A stretch of DNA of 64,000 bases from Pseudomonas extremorientalis (GTDB lineage Bacteria; Pseudomonadota; Gammaproteobacteria; Pseudomonadales; Pseudomonadaceae). Positions 1 to 8,535 of this stretch are shown here, in pieces; within the stretch, counting starts at the first letter, position 1; each line of letters starts with the position of its first letter. The notes beneath the pieces were generated by a model, which saw only the letters and a program-made list of their open reading frames with translations, did no database searches and was not told the DNA's origin. The stretch is from assembly GCF_001870465.1 (NCBI RefSeq), contig NZ_MDGK01000037.1:126501-190500 (forward strand). The letters are read 5' to 3'. The position numbers were made by a program, and so were the translations under genes.

Positions 1-540
1 GACAAGCGCCGCACCAGCCTGAAATTAAGTGAATAAAATCCGTGACTTATTCAAACCAGTGAGTCTGGGCCGGCTTTGTTCGTTTTTTGAACAACCTAAT
101 GAAAGCCATGATTGACGTGGCTTGTAGCAGTACACGAACACCTTATCCACAGATGCACCAACAGACTTTGGGGGCAACTCCGATCACGCTGTGGAAAACC
201 ACCTCAAAGCTTCATGAATCTAGGCTTTCAGGCGTCTCAGCTGAGAAACCGCTTACATCGATCAGATTTTGATCAACTCCATGCAGGCCTTTATTAATAA
301 GGCCCTCAGCCGAGAGCAAACACGTTATCCACAGAAGCACCAACAGACTATGGGGGCAAGTCGGTTCAGAGAAATACACCGATGCAGCGAAAAACCCCAT
401 CAAAAACCTTCAGTTAGCTTGGTTATTTTTCGTACATGGGACTCTAGCGCTTGATTCATCAGGGGTGTGGACAACCGCGAACAGGTTATCCACAGACAGG
501 TCAACAGGGATTGTGGGTAAACCACAGTCCCTGTTCATGT
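1..540. repeat. Non-coding region with tandem DnaA-box units
   Basis: No convincing gene. Three degenerate units each carry a perfect DnaA box TTATCCACA, at 143-151, 325-333 and 486-494, so the spacing is 182 and 161 bp. The first two units share the box plus a following stretch reading roughly GCACCAACAGACT then TGGGGGCAA; the third is more degenerate. A further box-like TTTTCCACA lies on the minus strand at 190-198 and TTGTCCACA at 466-474. Two 61-codon frames starting with TTG (87-272 and 269-454) run through units 1 and 2 and resemble each other, but this is better explained by the DNA repeat. Confidence 0.7.
503..535. terminator. 14-bp inverted repeat after etfB
   Basis: AACAGGGATTGTGG at 503-516 pairs with CCACAGTCCCTGTT at 522-535 around a 5-nt loop, with one mismatch or wobble. 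It sits 5 bp beyond the etfB stop on the minus strand, so it may end or protect the dgc-etf transcript. There is no U-run, so a classical intrinsic terminator is not supported. Confidence 0.5.
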
Positions 541-1311
541 TCAGCGAACCACACCTTCCTCAACCAATAGCTTGAGGATCGCCTGGGCGCCCTCTTCCGG
601 GCTCACACCCTTGAGCACTTGCCCACCGCCACCACTGGCCTTGGCCGTGGCGGCTTTCATCCGATCAGCGCCGCTCTTGGCCTTGATCACCTTGAGACGC
701 TTGGGCCGTGGCTTGGCCGGCTGCAACACCGCCGCATGGAACAGCTCATCCTCTTCAATCCGGACTTCATGGGCCGCCAACTCACCGCGTTGCGCCGGGC
801 CGTAGGCGCTTTGCCGTGGCTTGGGCGCAGCGTTATCCACCGTCGCCAGGAACGGCAGGCGCACCTTCAAGCGCCGCCGCTGACCACGGGGCAAGGCTTG
901 CAGCACATGGGCCACACCGCCGTCGATGGACTCCACCTGCGCCAGCCCCACGATCAGCGGCCAACCCAGTTGCTCGGCCAGCAGGAACGGCAGCATGCCC
1001 GAGCCTTCACCGGTTTCGGCCTGGCTGCCGGCGAGCACCACTTGGGCACCCGCATCGCGCAGGTACTCACTGAGCACCGGCAACGCATCGCTACCCGCCG
1101 GTTGCTCCAGCACATGCAATTGCGGCAGGCCCATGCCCAGGTAGCTGCGCAGGGTCGGTTCGGCGATGTTGCCGGCGTGCAGCACCTGCAACTTATCCCC
1201 AGCCATTTGCAGGCCCAGTTCCACAGCGCGGGCATCCTGCTCGGCACGGCGCGGGCGCCCGGAAGTCGGGTGGGCGCCGATGGACACCAGGCTGATTACA
1301 TTCGTCGTCAT
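541..1311 (-). CDS. etfB: Electron transfer flavoprotein, beta subunit (dgc operon)
   Basis: About 256 aa. EtfB binds AMP and with EtfA forms the soluble flavoprotein that takes electrons from dehydrogenases; here the likely donor is DgcA/DgcB in dimethylglycine demethylation. The ETF-beta signature region is visible around GSQAETGEGSGML and LAEQLGWP. ATG at 1311 is chosen over an in-frame ATG at 1332 because GAGGA lies at good distance and this start clears the end of etfA by 10 bp. It is the last gene of a minus-strand operon. It diverges from housekeeping EtfB in its Lys/Arg-rich C-terminal third, which fits a dedicated paralogue (PA5401-like). Confidence 0.88.
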   Translation of the reverse strand: MTTNVISLVSIGAHPTSGRPRRAEQDARAVELGLQMAGDKLQVLHAGNIAEPTLRSYLGMGLPQLHVLEQPAGSDALPVLSEYLRDAGAQVVLAGSQAETGEGSGMLPFLLAEQLGWPLIVGLAQVESIDGGVAHVLQALPRGQRRRLKVRLPFLATVDNAAPKPRQSAYGPAQRGELAAHEVRIEEDELFHAAVLQPAKPRPKRLKVIKAKSGADRMKAATAKASGGGGQVLKGVSPEEGAQAILKLLVEEGVVR

Positions 1312-1321
1312 GGTCGTATCC

Positions 1322-2542
1322 TCATGCTGCATCGCGCTTGGCGCCGTTGCGGTAGGCCTCGACCGCCGCGATCAAGGCTTGCAGTATTGCGGCGCTTTCG
1401 CCGATCACCGACAGGTCGGCCCGCTTGATCATGTCGCAGCCCGGGTCGAGGTTGATCGCCACCACTTTGTCGCAGGCGCCGATACCTTGCAGGTGCTGGA
1501 TCGCCCCGGAAATACCCACGGCCACGTAGACCCGCGCCGTGACCCAGGTGCCGCTGGCACCGACCTGGCGATCACGCGCCATGAAGCCATCGTCCACCGC
1601 CACCCGCGAGGCGCCTTCGGTGGCGCCCAGGGCGGCGGCGGTCTGGTGGAACAGCGCCCAATCCTTCACGCCGTTGCCGCCGGAGAAAATGAATTCCGCT
1701 TCGGCCATGGGAATCGCCGCCGGGTCCACCGCCACCGCGCCGAGGTCTTCGATGCGTGGCAGGCTGCGCGCCAGGGCTGTGGATAACTCCACTGGCAGCA
1801 CTTCGTGACGGGTTTCGCTGACCGGATCGGCACATTCGGCAGCCGCCAGGACCAGGCGCGGCAGTGGTCGGGCCAAGTCTTCCTGGCCGGCACCGGCGCG
1901 GCCGATGCACTCGTCGCCCTTGATCTGCCACACCCGCGTGGCCGGGCGCTCCTTGAGGCTGGCGGCAAAGCGCCGACCCAACTCGCCACCGCCGCTGCGG
2001 CTGTCCGGCAGCAGCCAGTGTCGCGGGTTGAACTGGTTATCCACAGCCCGCAGGCCCTGGACGCGTTGCTCCGGTGAATAACCGTCGAATGCGTGGCCTT
2101 CCAGCACCAGCAAACGGTCGACACCCGCCGTGGCAAACGCACTTTCCTTGTGATCACCAAACACCACCGCCAGCACCGCGCCGTCGCTGCCGGCCAGTTG
2201 TCGCGCCAGGCCAAGCAGGTCGCGATCGTGGCTGCTCAAGCGGCCGCCAACCATGTCCGGTACCACGTTGATGTAGAACGCGGGGGCGGCAATCTGATGC
2301 AGCGGCAATTGCACTTCTACCGCCGCCGTACGCTTGGCCGAGCCGCCCTGCTGCGCGCCGCTGCGGTCAATACGCTTGATGCCATTGGGGCCGATAAAAC
2401 CGACGCCGTGCACGTTCTTGCGGATGACGCCATTGGGCCCCATCCAACTGTGCTGCACCGGTTGCATCGCCGCATGCAGCGGGTGCAGGCGGTTGCGGGC
2501 GATCCACTCGGCCCGTGGGTCGCGGCGGATAATGTCGCTCAT
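1322..2542 (-). CDS. etfA: Electron transfer flavoprotein, alpha subunit (dgc operon)
   Basis: 406 aa. It is the FAD-carrying partner of EtfB. The C-terminal FAD domain shows the family block VGISGAIQHL followed by AINLDP, and a conserved VGASGTW before it. An N-terminal extension of roughly 100 residues, rich in Arg/His, precedes the usual ETF-alpha start; longer alpha subunits are seen in this catabolic subgroup (PA5400-like). Its ATG overlaps the dgcB stop by one base (TGATG), which suggests translational coupling. Two exact TTATCCACA boxes fall inside the gene at 1778-1786 (minus strand) and 2037-2045 (plus strand). Confidence 0.9.
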   Translation of the reverse strand: MSDIIRRDPRAEWIARNRLHPLHAAMQPVQHSWMGPNGVIRKNVHGVGFIGPNGIKRIDRSGAQQGGSAKRTAAVEVQLPLHQIAAPAFYINVVPDMVGGRLSSHDRDLLGLARQLAGSDGAVLAVVFGDHKESAFATAGVDRLLVLEGHAFDGYSPEQRVQGLRAVDNQFNPRHWLLPDSRSGGGELGRRFAASLKERPATRVWQIKGDECIGRAGAGQEDLARPLPRLVLAAAECADPVSETRHEVLPVELSTALARSLPRIEDLGAVAVDPAAIPMAEAEFIFSGGNGVKDWALFHQTAAALGATEGASRVAVDDGFMARDRQVGASGTWVTARVYVAVGISGAIQHLQGIGACDKVVAINLDPGCDMIKRADLSVIGESAAILQALIAAVEAYRNGAKRDAA

Positions 2543-4485
2543 CAGTGCACCTCCGCAGGTTCACGCTTCAATGGGGCTTTGGCAGGCGCGGCGTCTTCGA
2601 GCAGCGCGTCGGCCACCAGCTCGGCGATGTCCTTGATCAAGGGTCTTGGTTCTACAACGCCCTCAAGCATCGCCGTGCACTGTGGACAACCCACCGCCAC
2701 CAGCTCGGCACCGGTTTCGCGGATGTCTTCCATGCGCATGTCCGGGATACGTTGCTTACCGGGGATGTCAGTGATTGGCGCACCGCCGCCGCCACCGCAG
2801 CAGCGTGAACGGAACCCCGAGCGTTGCATTTCCTTGACCTCAATCCCCAATGCACGCAGCACTTGGCGCGGCGCCTCGTACTCGCCGTTGTAGCGGCCGA
2901 GATAACAAGGGTCGTGATAGGTCACGCTGTTGCCTTTGTGCTGGCCCAGGTTCAGCGCTCCCTCACCGATCAACTCGGCCATGAAGGTGCTGTGATGCTG
3001 TACCCGGTAGTTGCCGTTGAAAGCGCCGTATTCATTTTTCAGCACATGGAAACTGTGGGGGTCGCAGGTGACGATCCGCTTGAAGCTGTACTTGGCCAGG
3101 GTCTGGATATTGCGCGAAGCCAGCAGCTGGAAGGTCGCTTCATCACCCAGGCGCCGGGCGACATCACCGCTGTCGCGTTCTTCCAGGCCGAGCACGGCGA
3201 AGTCGACCTTGGCCGCTTTCAGCACTTTGACGAAGGCACGCAAAGTCCGTTGGTTACGCATGTCGAAGGCACCGTCGCCGACCCAGAACAGCACCTCGGC
3301 ACTGCCTTTTTCGCTGAGCAGCGGCAGGTTCAGGTCCGCCGCCCAGTTCAGGCGACCGCCCGGTGCGAAACCACCGGGGTTGTCGGTGGCGATCAGGTTT
3401 TCCAGTACTTCGGCACCCTTGTTCGGCGTGGCGCCTTTTTCCAACGTGAGGTGGCGACGCATGTCGACGATGGCGTCCACGTGCTCGATCATCATCGGGC
3501 ACTCTTCCACGCAGGCACGGCAGGTGGTGCACGACCACAGGGTCTCGGCGTCGACCAGGCCGTTGACGATCGGCTGGTGCGGGTTGCCGCTGTGCTCGCC
3601 CACCGCTTTGCCCGGATACGGGCTGCCGGCGAACTTGGCATCGGTGCCGCCGGCCAGGCCGACGACCATGTCCTGGATCAGCTTTTTCGGGTTCAGCGGC
3701 TGGCCGGCGGCGAACGCCGGGCACGCGGCTTCACACTTGCCGCACTGCACGCAGGCGTCGAAACCGAGCAGTTGGTTCCAGGTGAAATCCTTGGGTTTCT
3801 CCACACCCAGGGGCGCAGTCTTGTCACTGAGGTCCAGCGGTTTCAAACCGGTGGAACGGCCACCGCCAAAACGCTCGGCGCGGCGGTGCCAGGCCAGGTG
3901 CAGGGCACCGGCGAAGGCGTGTTTCATCGGGCCGCCCCAGGTCATGCCGAAGAACATCTCGGACACGCCCCACAACACACCGACGCTGAGCAATGCGGCG
4001 AGCAGCCAGCCGCCGAAGTCCGCCGGCAGGATCCCGGCCACCGGCAGCGTCACCAGGAAGAAGCTCACCGAGAACGCCATCAGGCTTTTCGGCAGGCGCA
4101 TCCACGGGCCTTTCGACAGGCGCGACGGCGGGTTGCGCCGACGCAGATAGACGAAGGTGGCCCCGACAAACATCAGCACCGAGGCCAACAGTAAGGCGTA
4201 GCCGAGGATACGGCTTTGCAGGCCGAAACCGTGGACCAGGATCGCCAGCAAGGCCGACAGCACGAAGCCCAACGCGGTGGCGACGTGGGTATTGGCGATG
4301 TATTTATCGCGGGCGACCACGTGGTGCAGGTCGACCATGTAGCGCTTGGGCATGGCCAGCAGGCCGCCCAGCAGGTCGACTTTGGACGCGCGGCCACGGC
4401 GCCACATGTTCACCCGGCGCAGGGCGCCGAGGACGGCGAGGCCCAGGGCGGTAAACAAGAGAATAGGCAGCAAGGTGTTCAACAT
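2542..4485 (-). CDS. dgcB: Dimethylglycine catabolism Fe-S membrane protein DgcB
   Basis: 647 aa. DgcB with DgcA is required to demethylate dimethylglycine to sarcosine. The N-terminal part has several hydrophobic helices (about residues 1-20, 70-115 and 130-185), so it is membrane anchored. Then come two ferredoxin-type clusters, CVQCGKCEAACP and CTTCRACVEECP, and two CCG-type cysteine-rich segments (DPCYLGR with SRCCGGGGG, and GCPQC). This is the layout of heterodisulfide-reductase D/GlpC-like electron carriers and fits passing electrons toward EtfAB or the quinone pool (inference). A REPIN separates it from dgcA. Confidence 0.92.
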   Translation of the reverse strand: MLNTLLPILLFTALGLAVLGALRRVNMWRRGRASKVDLLGGLLAMPKRYMVDLHHVVARDKYIANTHVATALGFVLSALLAILVHGFGLQSRILGYALLLASVLMFVGATFVYLRRRNPPSRLSKGPWMRLPKSLMAFSVSFFLVTLPVAGILPADFGGWLLAALLSVGVLWGVSEMFFGMTWGGPMKHAFAGALHLAWHRRAERFGGGRSTGLKPLDLSDKTAPLGVEKPKDFTWNQLLGFDACVQCGKCEAACPAFAAGQPLNPKKLIQDMVVGLAGGTDAKFAGSPYPGKAVGEHSGNPHQPIVNGLVDAETLWSCTTCRACVEECPMMIEHVDAIVDMRRHLTLEKGATPNKGAEVLENLIATDNPGGFAPGGRLNWAADLNLPLLSEKGSAEVLFWVGDGAFDMRNQRTLRAFVKVLKAAKVDFAVLGLEERDSGDVARRLGDEATFQLLASRNIQTLAKYSFKRIVTCDPHSFHVLKNEYGAFNGNYRVQHHSTFMAELIGEGALNLGQHKGNSVTYHDPCYLGRYNGEYEAPRQVLRALGIEVKEMQRSGFRSRCCGGGGGAPITDIPGKQRIPDMRMEDIRETGAELVAVGCPQCTAMLEGVVEPRPLIKDIAELVADALLEDAAPAKAPLKREPAEVH

Positions 4486-4534
4486 GGTGAAGCTCCCACA
4501 GACCGCACAGGTCTACTGTGAAACTGGCGCTGAA

Positions 4535-4624
4535 TGTGGGAGGGGGCTTGCCCCCGATAGCAGTGGGTCAGCTACAGCTGTATCAACTGACACTCCGCCA
4601 TCGGGGGCAAGCCCCCTCCCACAT
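4535..4624. repeat. REPIN (paired REP) between dgcA and dgcB
   Basis: Two REP half-units in inverted orientation, TGTGGGAGGGGGCTTGCC at the left and its complement at the right, with about 50 bp between them. It lies inside an operon, downstream of dgcA and upstream of dgcB. Confidence 0.93.
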
Positions 4625-4656
4625 TTGGACCGAGTACACATTGGTTCAAGGCTGGC

Positions 4657-6717
4657 TCAGAAATCCTTGCACAGGCGCAGAGCGTCATAGATCGCAGCGT
4701 GGGTATTACGCTGCGCTACACAGTCACCGATGCGGAACAGCAAGTACCCATCACCCGTCTCGCTCAGGCACGGCTGCGGCTTGATCGCGAACAAGGCTTC
4801 GACGTCGATCTGGCCCTTGTTGCGCGAGCCTTCCTTGAGCGCGTAGTAGATGGCTTCGTCCGGCCGCACGCCGTTCTCTACCACTACCTGGTCGACCACC
4901 CGCTCCTCTTTGGCGCCGGTGTATTCGTTCTCCAGCACCGCCACCAGCTTGTCGCCCTCGCGGTAGACCTTTTCCAGCATCATGTCGCCGGTCATGATCA
5001 CTTCCTTGGGGTACATGCTGCGGTAGTAGGTCGGGAACGACGTACCGCCGATGGCCACGCCCGGCTTGATGTCGTCGGTGACGATCTCGACCTGGCTGCC
5101 TTTGTCCGCGAGGAAATCCGCCACCGACATGCCGGTGAATTCGCAGATGGTGTCGTACACCAGCACGTTCTTGCCCGGTGCTACCTTGCCGTCGAGCACA
5201 TCCCAACTGCTCACCACCAAACCTTCGGCGGCGCCCCAGTGTTCGTTCTGCTCCACATTCGGATGCCCGCCCACCGCCAGCACCACCACGTCCGGACGCA
5301 GGTCCAGGATGGTGTCGGCATCCGCCGCCACGCCAAGGCGCAGGTCGACTTTCAAACGTGCCAGCTCCAGTTGGAACCAGCGGGTGATACCCGCAATCTG
5401 GTCACGCTGCGGAGCTTTCGAAGCGGTGGTGATCTGCCCACCGATAAATTCTTTCTTCTCCAGCAGCGTCACATCATGGCCACGTTCGGCGGCCACGCGT
5501 GCAGCTTCCATCCCGGCCGGGCCGGCACCCACCACCACCACTTTGCGTTTCGGCCCGGTGGACTTCTCGATGATATGCGGCACGCCCATGTATTCACGGG
5601 ACGTCGCGGCGTTCTGGATGCACAACACATCCAGGCCCTGGTACTGGCGGTCGATGCAATAGTTGGCGCCGACGCACTGCTTGATCTGGTCGATCTGGCC
5701 CATCTTGATCTTGGCGATCAGGTGCGGGTCGGCAATGTGCGCGCGGGTCATGCCGACCATGTCCACATAACCGCCTTCCAGGATGCGCGTGGCCTGGTTC
5801 GGGTCCTTTATGTTCTGCGCGTGCAGCACCGGGACCTTGACCACTTCCTTGATACCGGCGGCCAGGTGCAAAAACGGCTCCGGTGGATAACTCATATTGG
5901 GGATAACGTTGGCCAGGGTGTTGTGGGTATCGCAACCCGAACCCACCACGCCGATGAAATCGAGCATGCCGGTGTCGTCGTAATACTTGGCGATTTGCTT
6001 CATGTCCTCGTGAGACAAACCATCCGGGTGGAACTCGTCACCGCACAGGCGCATGCCCACGCAGAAGTCATCACCCACCTCGGCACGCACGGCCTTCAGC
6101 ACTTCCAGGCCGAACTTCATGCGCCCTTCAAACGTGCCGCCCCACTCGTCGGTCCGCTTGTTGACCCGCGGGCTCCAGAACTGGTCGATCATGTGCTGGT
6201 GCACAGCGGACAGTTCCACGCCGTCCAGGCCACCGGCCTTGGCCCGGCGCGCGGCCTGGGCGTAGTTGCCGATCACGCGCCAGATTTCTTCCGGCTCGAT
6301 AGTCTTGCAGGTGGCGCGGTGCACCGGCTCACGCACGCCAGACGGCGACATCAGCGTCGGCCAGTTGAAGCCGTCCCAACGCGAGCGGCGGCCCATGTGG
6401 GTAATCTGGATCATGATCTTGGCGCCATGCTTGTGCATGGCGTCGGCCAGGTTCTGGAAGTGCGGGATGATGCGGTCGGTGGACAGGTTCACCGAGCTCC
6501 ACCATTCCTGCGGGCTGTCGATGGCCACCACCGAGGAACCGCCGCAGATTGCCAGGCCGATACCGCCCTTGGCTTTTTCTTCGTAATACTTCACATAGCG
6601 GTCAGTGGTCATCCCGCCATCGGTGGCATACACCTCGGCGTGGGCGGTACTGAGCACGCGGTTGCGGATGGTCAGCTTGCCGATCTGGATCGGCTGGAAC
6701 ATTGCTTCGAAAGCCAT
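4657..6717 (-). CDS. dgcA: Dimethylglycine demethylation flavoprotein DgcA
   Basis: 686 aa. Two-part enzyme of the trimethylamine dehydrogenase/old-yellow-enzyme type: an FMN TIM barrel (residues 1 to about 340) and a C-terminal FAD/NAD Rossmann region beginning near VVVGAGPAGMEAA. It performs the demethylation of N,N-dimethylglycine, with electrons expected to go to DgcB/EtfAB. Between the domains is the cluster motif C348-x2-A351-x2-C354-x11-C366; in trimethylamine dehydrogenase the second position is also Cys, so one of four usual [4Fe-4S] ligands is missing here. The start is ATG with GAGGA upstream, 15 bp after the DUF5943 gene. Confidence 0.92.
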   Translation of the reverse strand: MAFEAMFQPIQIGKLTIRNRVLSTAHAEVYATDGGMTTDRYVKYYEEKAKGGIGLAICGGSSVVAIDSPQEWWSSVNLSTDRIIPHFQNLADAMHKHGAKIMIQITHMGRRSRWDGFNWPTLMSPSGVREPVHRATCKTIEPEEIWRVIGNYAQAARRAKAGGLDGVELSAVHQHMIDQFWSPRVNKRTDEWGGTFEGRMKFGLEVLKAVRAEVGDDFCVGMRLCGDEFHPDGLSHEDMKQIAKYYDDTGMLDFIGVVGSGCDTHNTLANVIPNMSYPPEPFLHLAAGIKEVVKVPVLHAQNIKDPNQATRILEGGYVDMVGMTRAHIADPHLIAKIKMGQIDQIKQCVGANYCIDRQYQGLDVLCIQNAATSREYMGVPHIIEKSTGPKRKVVVVGAGPAGMEAARVAAERGHDVTLLEKKEFIGGQITTASKAPQRDQIAGITRWFQLELARLKVDLRLGVAADADTILDLRPDVVVLAVGGHPNVEQNEHWGAAEGLVVSSWDVLDGKVAPGKNVLVYDTICEFTGMSVADFLADKGSQVEIVTDDIKPGVAIGGTSFPTYYRSMYPKEVIMTGDMMLEKVYREGDKLVAVLENEYTGAKEERVVDQVVVENGVRPDEAIYYALKEGSRNKGQIDVEALFAIKPQPCLSETGDGYLLFRIGDCVAQRNTHAAIYDALRLCKDF

Positions 6718-6732
6718 GGCACGGTCCTCGGC

Positions 6733-7263
6733 TTACAACGGCTTGACGGTGAACAGGCCGTCATCGTGGCCCTCTTCGGAGCCTCCGTAGACTTGTTCGG
6801 CCACAGTGCGAACCTTGCTGCCTCGGGCCTCAAGAATCTGGTCCATGGCACCGGCAAACCAGCCGGTGAACATGTAGTCGACCTTGCGCCCGACCTTGCC
6901 GTACACGTAGACAAACGCCGAGTGTTCGAGCTTGACGCTGGCGGTGCCTTTGTCGAGGTCGATGTCCTGGATCTTGAACAGGCCCCAGCCGCGTTGCGAC
7001 AGGCGCTTCATGTAATGCTCGAACACCGCGACGCCTTCCAGGCCGTGGCATTCGGCTTCTTTCTCGCACCAGTGCCAGGCGGATTTGTAGCCGGCCTTGT
7101 AGAGGATCTCGGCATAGGCCTCGGCGCCCAGCACTTCTTCGATGCCCATGTGGTTGTTGACGAAAAAATGGCGTGGCACGTACAGCATCGGCAGGGCGTC
7201 GGAGGTCCAGACACCGGTTTCGCTGTCGACTTCGATAGGCAATTGCGGGGCGATCTTGGCCAT
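6733..7263 (-). CDS. DUF5943 family protein of the dimethylglycine operon
   Basis: 176 aa, soluble, no signal peptide or membrane segment. It matches the small conserved protein between the M19-like gene and dgcA in other pseudomonads (PA5397-like). Its biochemical role is not known to me; the tight placement 15 bp before dgcA argues that it helps DgcAB assembly or function (inference). A hydrophobic core with conserved Trp/His/Cys residues is visible (W-H-W-C region), reminiscent of small sensor or V4R-like folds, but this is not firm. Confidence 0.75.
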   Translation of the reverse strand: MAKIAPQLPIEVDSETGVWTSDALPMLYVPRHFFVNNHMGIEEVLGAEAYAEILYKAGYKSAWHWCEKEAECHGLEGVAVFEHYMKRLSQRGWGLFKIQDIDLDKGTASVKLEHSAFVYVYGKVGRKVDYMFTGWFAGAMDQILEARGSKVRTVAEQVYGGSEEGHDDGLFTVKPL

Positions 7264-7338
7264 GGAAACTTAACTCCAGAAAATTCTTGTGTAGTGCCCC
7301 GGCGCGGATGGCCGGGGAGAGAATGCGTTAGCGGTGGC

Positions 7339-8316
7339 TTATTCGCCCCAGACGTCCTTGAGGACGTTGACCCAGTTCTCGCCCATGATCTTGCGTACCA
7401 CGCGCTCAGGGTGGCCGCGCTTGAGCAGGGTCTCGGTGAGGTTGGGGAACTCGCCCACGGTGCGGATGCCCAGCGGGTTGATGATCTTGCCGAAGCTGGT
7501 CAGGCGGCGGGCGTAGCCCTTGTCATGGGTCAGCATTTCGAAGAAATCCTGGCCATGGCCCTGGGTGAAGTCGGTACCAATGCCGATGGCGTCTTCACCG
7601 ACGATGTTCATGGTGTATTCGATGGCTTCGGCGTAGTCGTCGATGGTCGAATCGATGCCCTTCGCCAGGAACGGCGCGAACATGGTCACACCGACAAACC
7701 CCCCGTGGTCGGCGATGAACTTCAGCTCTTCATCAGACTTGTTGCGCGGGTGTTCTTTAAGGCCCGACGGCAGGCAGTGGGAGTAGCACACCGGCTTTTT
7801 CGATTCGAGGATGACTTCTTCGGACGTCTTGGAGCCCACGTGGGACAGGTCGCACATGATGCCGACACGGTTCATCTCGGCGACGATCTCGCGACCGAAG
7901 CCCGACAGGCCGCCGTCGCGCTCGTAGCAACCGGTGCCGACCAGGTTCTGGGTGTTGTAGCACATCTGCACCACACCGACGCCGAGCTGCTTGAAGATCT
8001 CGACGTAGCCGAGTTGGTCTTCGAAGGCATGGGCGTTCTGGAAGCCGAAGATGATGCCGGTCTTGCCCTGTTCCTTGGCTTTGCGGATGTCCGCAGTGGT
8101 TTTCACCGGGATCACTAGGTCGCTGTTCTCACGGATCAGGGTCTGGCTGGCCACGATATTGTTGATGGTGGCCTGGAACCCTTCCCACACCGACACCGTG
8201 CAGTTGGCGGCGGTGAGCCCCCCTTTGCGCATGTCCTCGAACAGGTCGCGGTTCCACTTGGCAATAATCAGCCCGTCGATAACGATGCTGTCGGCGTGCA
8301 ATTCGGCTGGGCTCAT
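7339..8316 (-). CDS. M19 (membrane dipeptidase-like) protein of the betaine operon
   Basis: 325 aa from ATG 8316, chosen because AAGGGGA lies just upstream; an upstream in-frame start at 8448 has no such site and adds low-complexity sequence. It belongs to the renal dipeptidase family: DLSHVG, YSHCLPSG and GIGTDFTQG match the later metal-binding blocks. The usual N-terminal HxD metal ligands are replaced (VIDGLIIAKW) and the bridging Glu block reads FGFQNAH. It is therefore unlikely to be an ordinary dipeptidase. First gene of the dgc operon (PA5396-like), so a role in betaine or dimethylglycine handling is inferred. Cytoplasmic by sequence. Confidence 0.85.
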   Translation of the reverse strand: MSPAELHADSIVIDGLIIAKWNRDLFEDMRKGGLTAANCTVSVWEGFQATINNIVASQTLIRENSDLVIPVKTTADIRKAKEQGKTGIIFGFQNAHAFEDQLGYVEIFKQLGVGVVQMCYNTQNLVGTGCYERDGGLSGFGREIVAEMNRVGIMCDLSHVGSKTSEEVILESKKPVCYSHCLPSGLKEHPRNKSDEELKFIADHGGFVGVTMFAPFLAKGIDSTIDDYAEAIEYTMNIVGEDAIGIGTDFTQGHGQDFFEMLTHDKGYARRLTSFGKIINPLGIRTVGEFPNLTETLLKRGHPERVVRKIMGENWVNVLKDVWGE

Positions 8317-8390
8317 CAGGCGTCCCCTTATTGGCGATTCATGCGCCGAATCGTCTGCCGGCGCTTTGGGGCCAGCATATGCCCAGGGGC

Positions 8391-8417
8391 CGACAGAGCC
8401 GGGTGCAAAAACGACAG
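8391..8417 (-). promoter_or_regulatory. Candidate GbdR operator: CTGTCG repeats 21 bp apart
   Basis: On the minus strand CTGTCG occurs at 8417-8412 and again at 8396-8391, exactly 21 bp apart, about 75-100 bp before the M19-like gene. A third, looser TGTCG lies near 8447. Two-turn spacing is typical for AraC-family activators, and GbdR is the known activator of the equivalent operon in P. aeruginosa. Assignment to GbdR is inference. Confidence 0.45.
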
Positions 8418-8535
8418 GGGAATTGCCGAAAGCGTCAATCCGCGACAAAGGCTACCAAGAGAGGTCTGACTCGCGGCTGTTCTTTGTCTTACGCTTGAGC
8501 CAGAATTCGGGCATCAACTGATATGAGACGGCGCA

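Noticed and set aside
4699..8118. 1139-codon open frame on the plus strand
   Set aside because: It is antisense to dgcA, the DUF5943 gene and the M19-like gene. Its composition (His/Val/Gly/Asp-rich) is that of a mirror frame in GC-rich genes.
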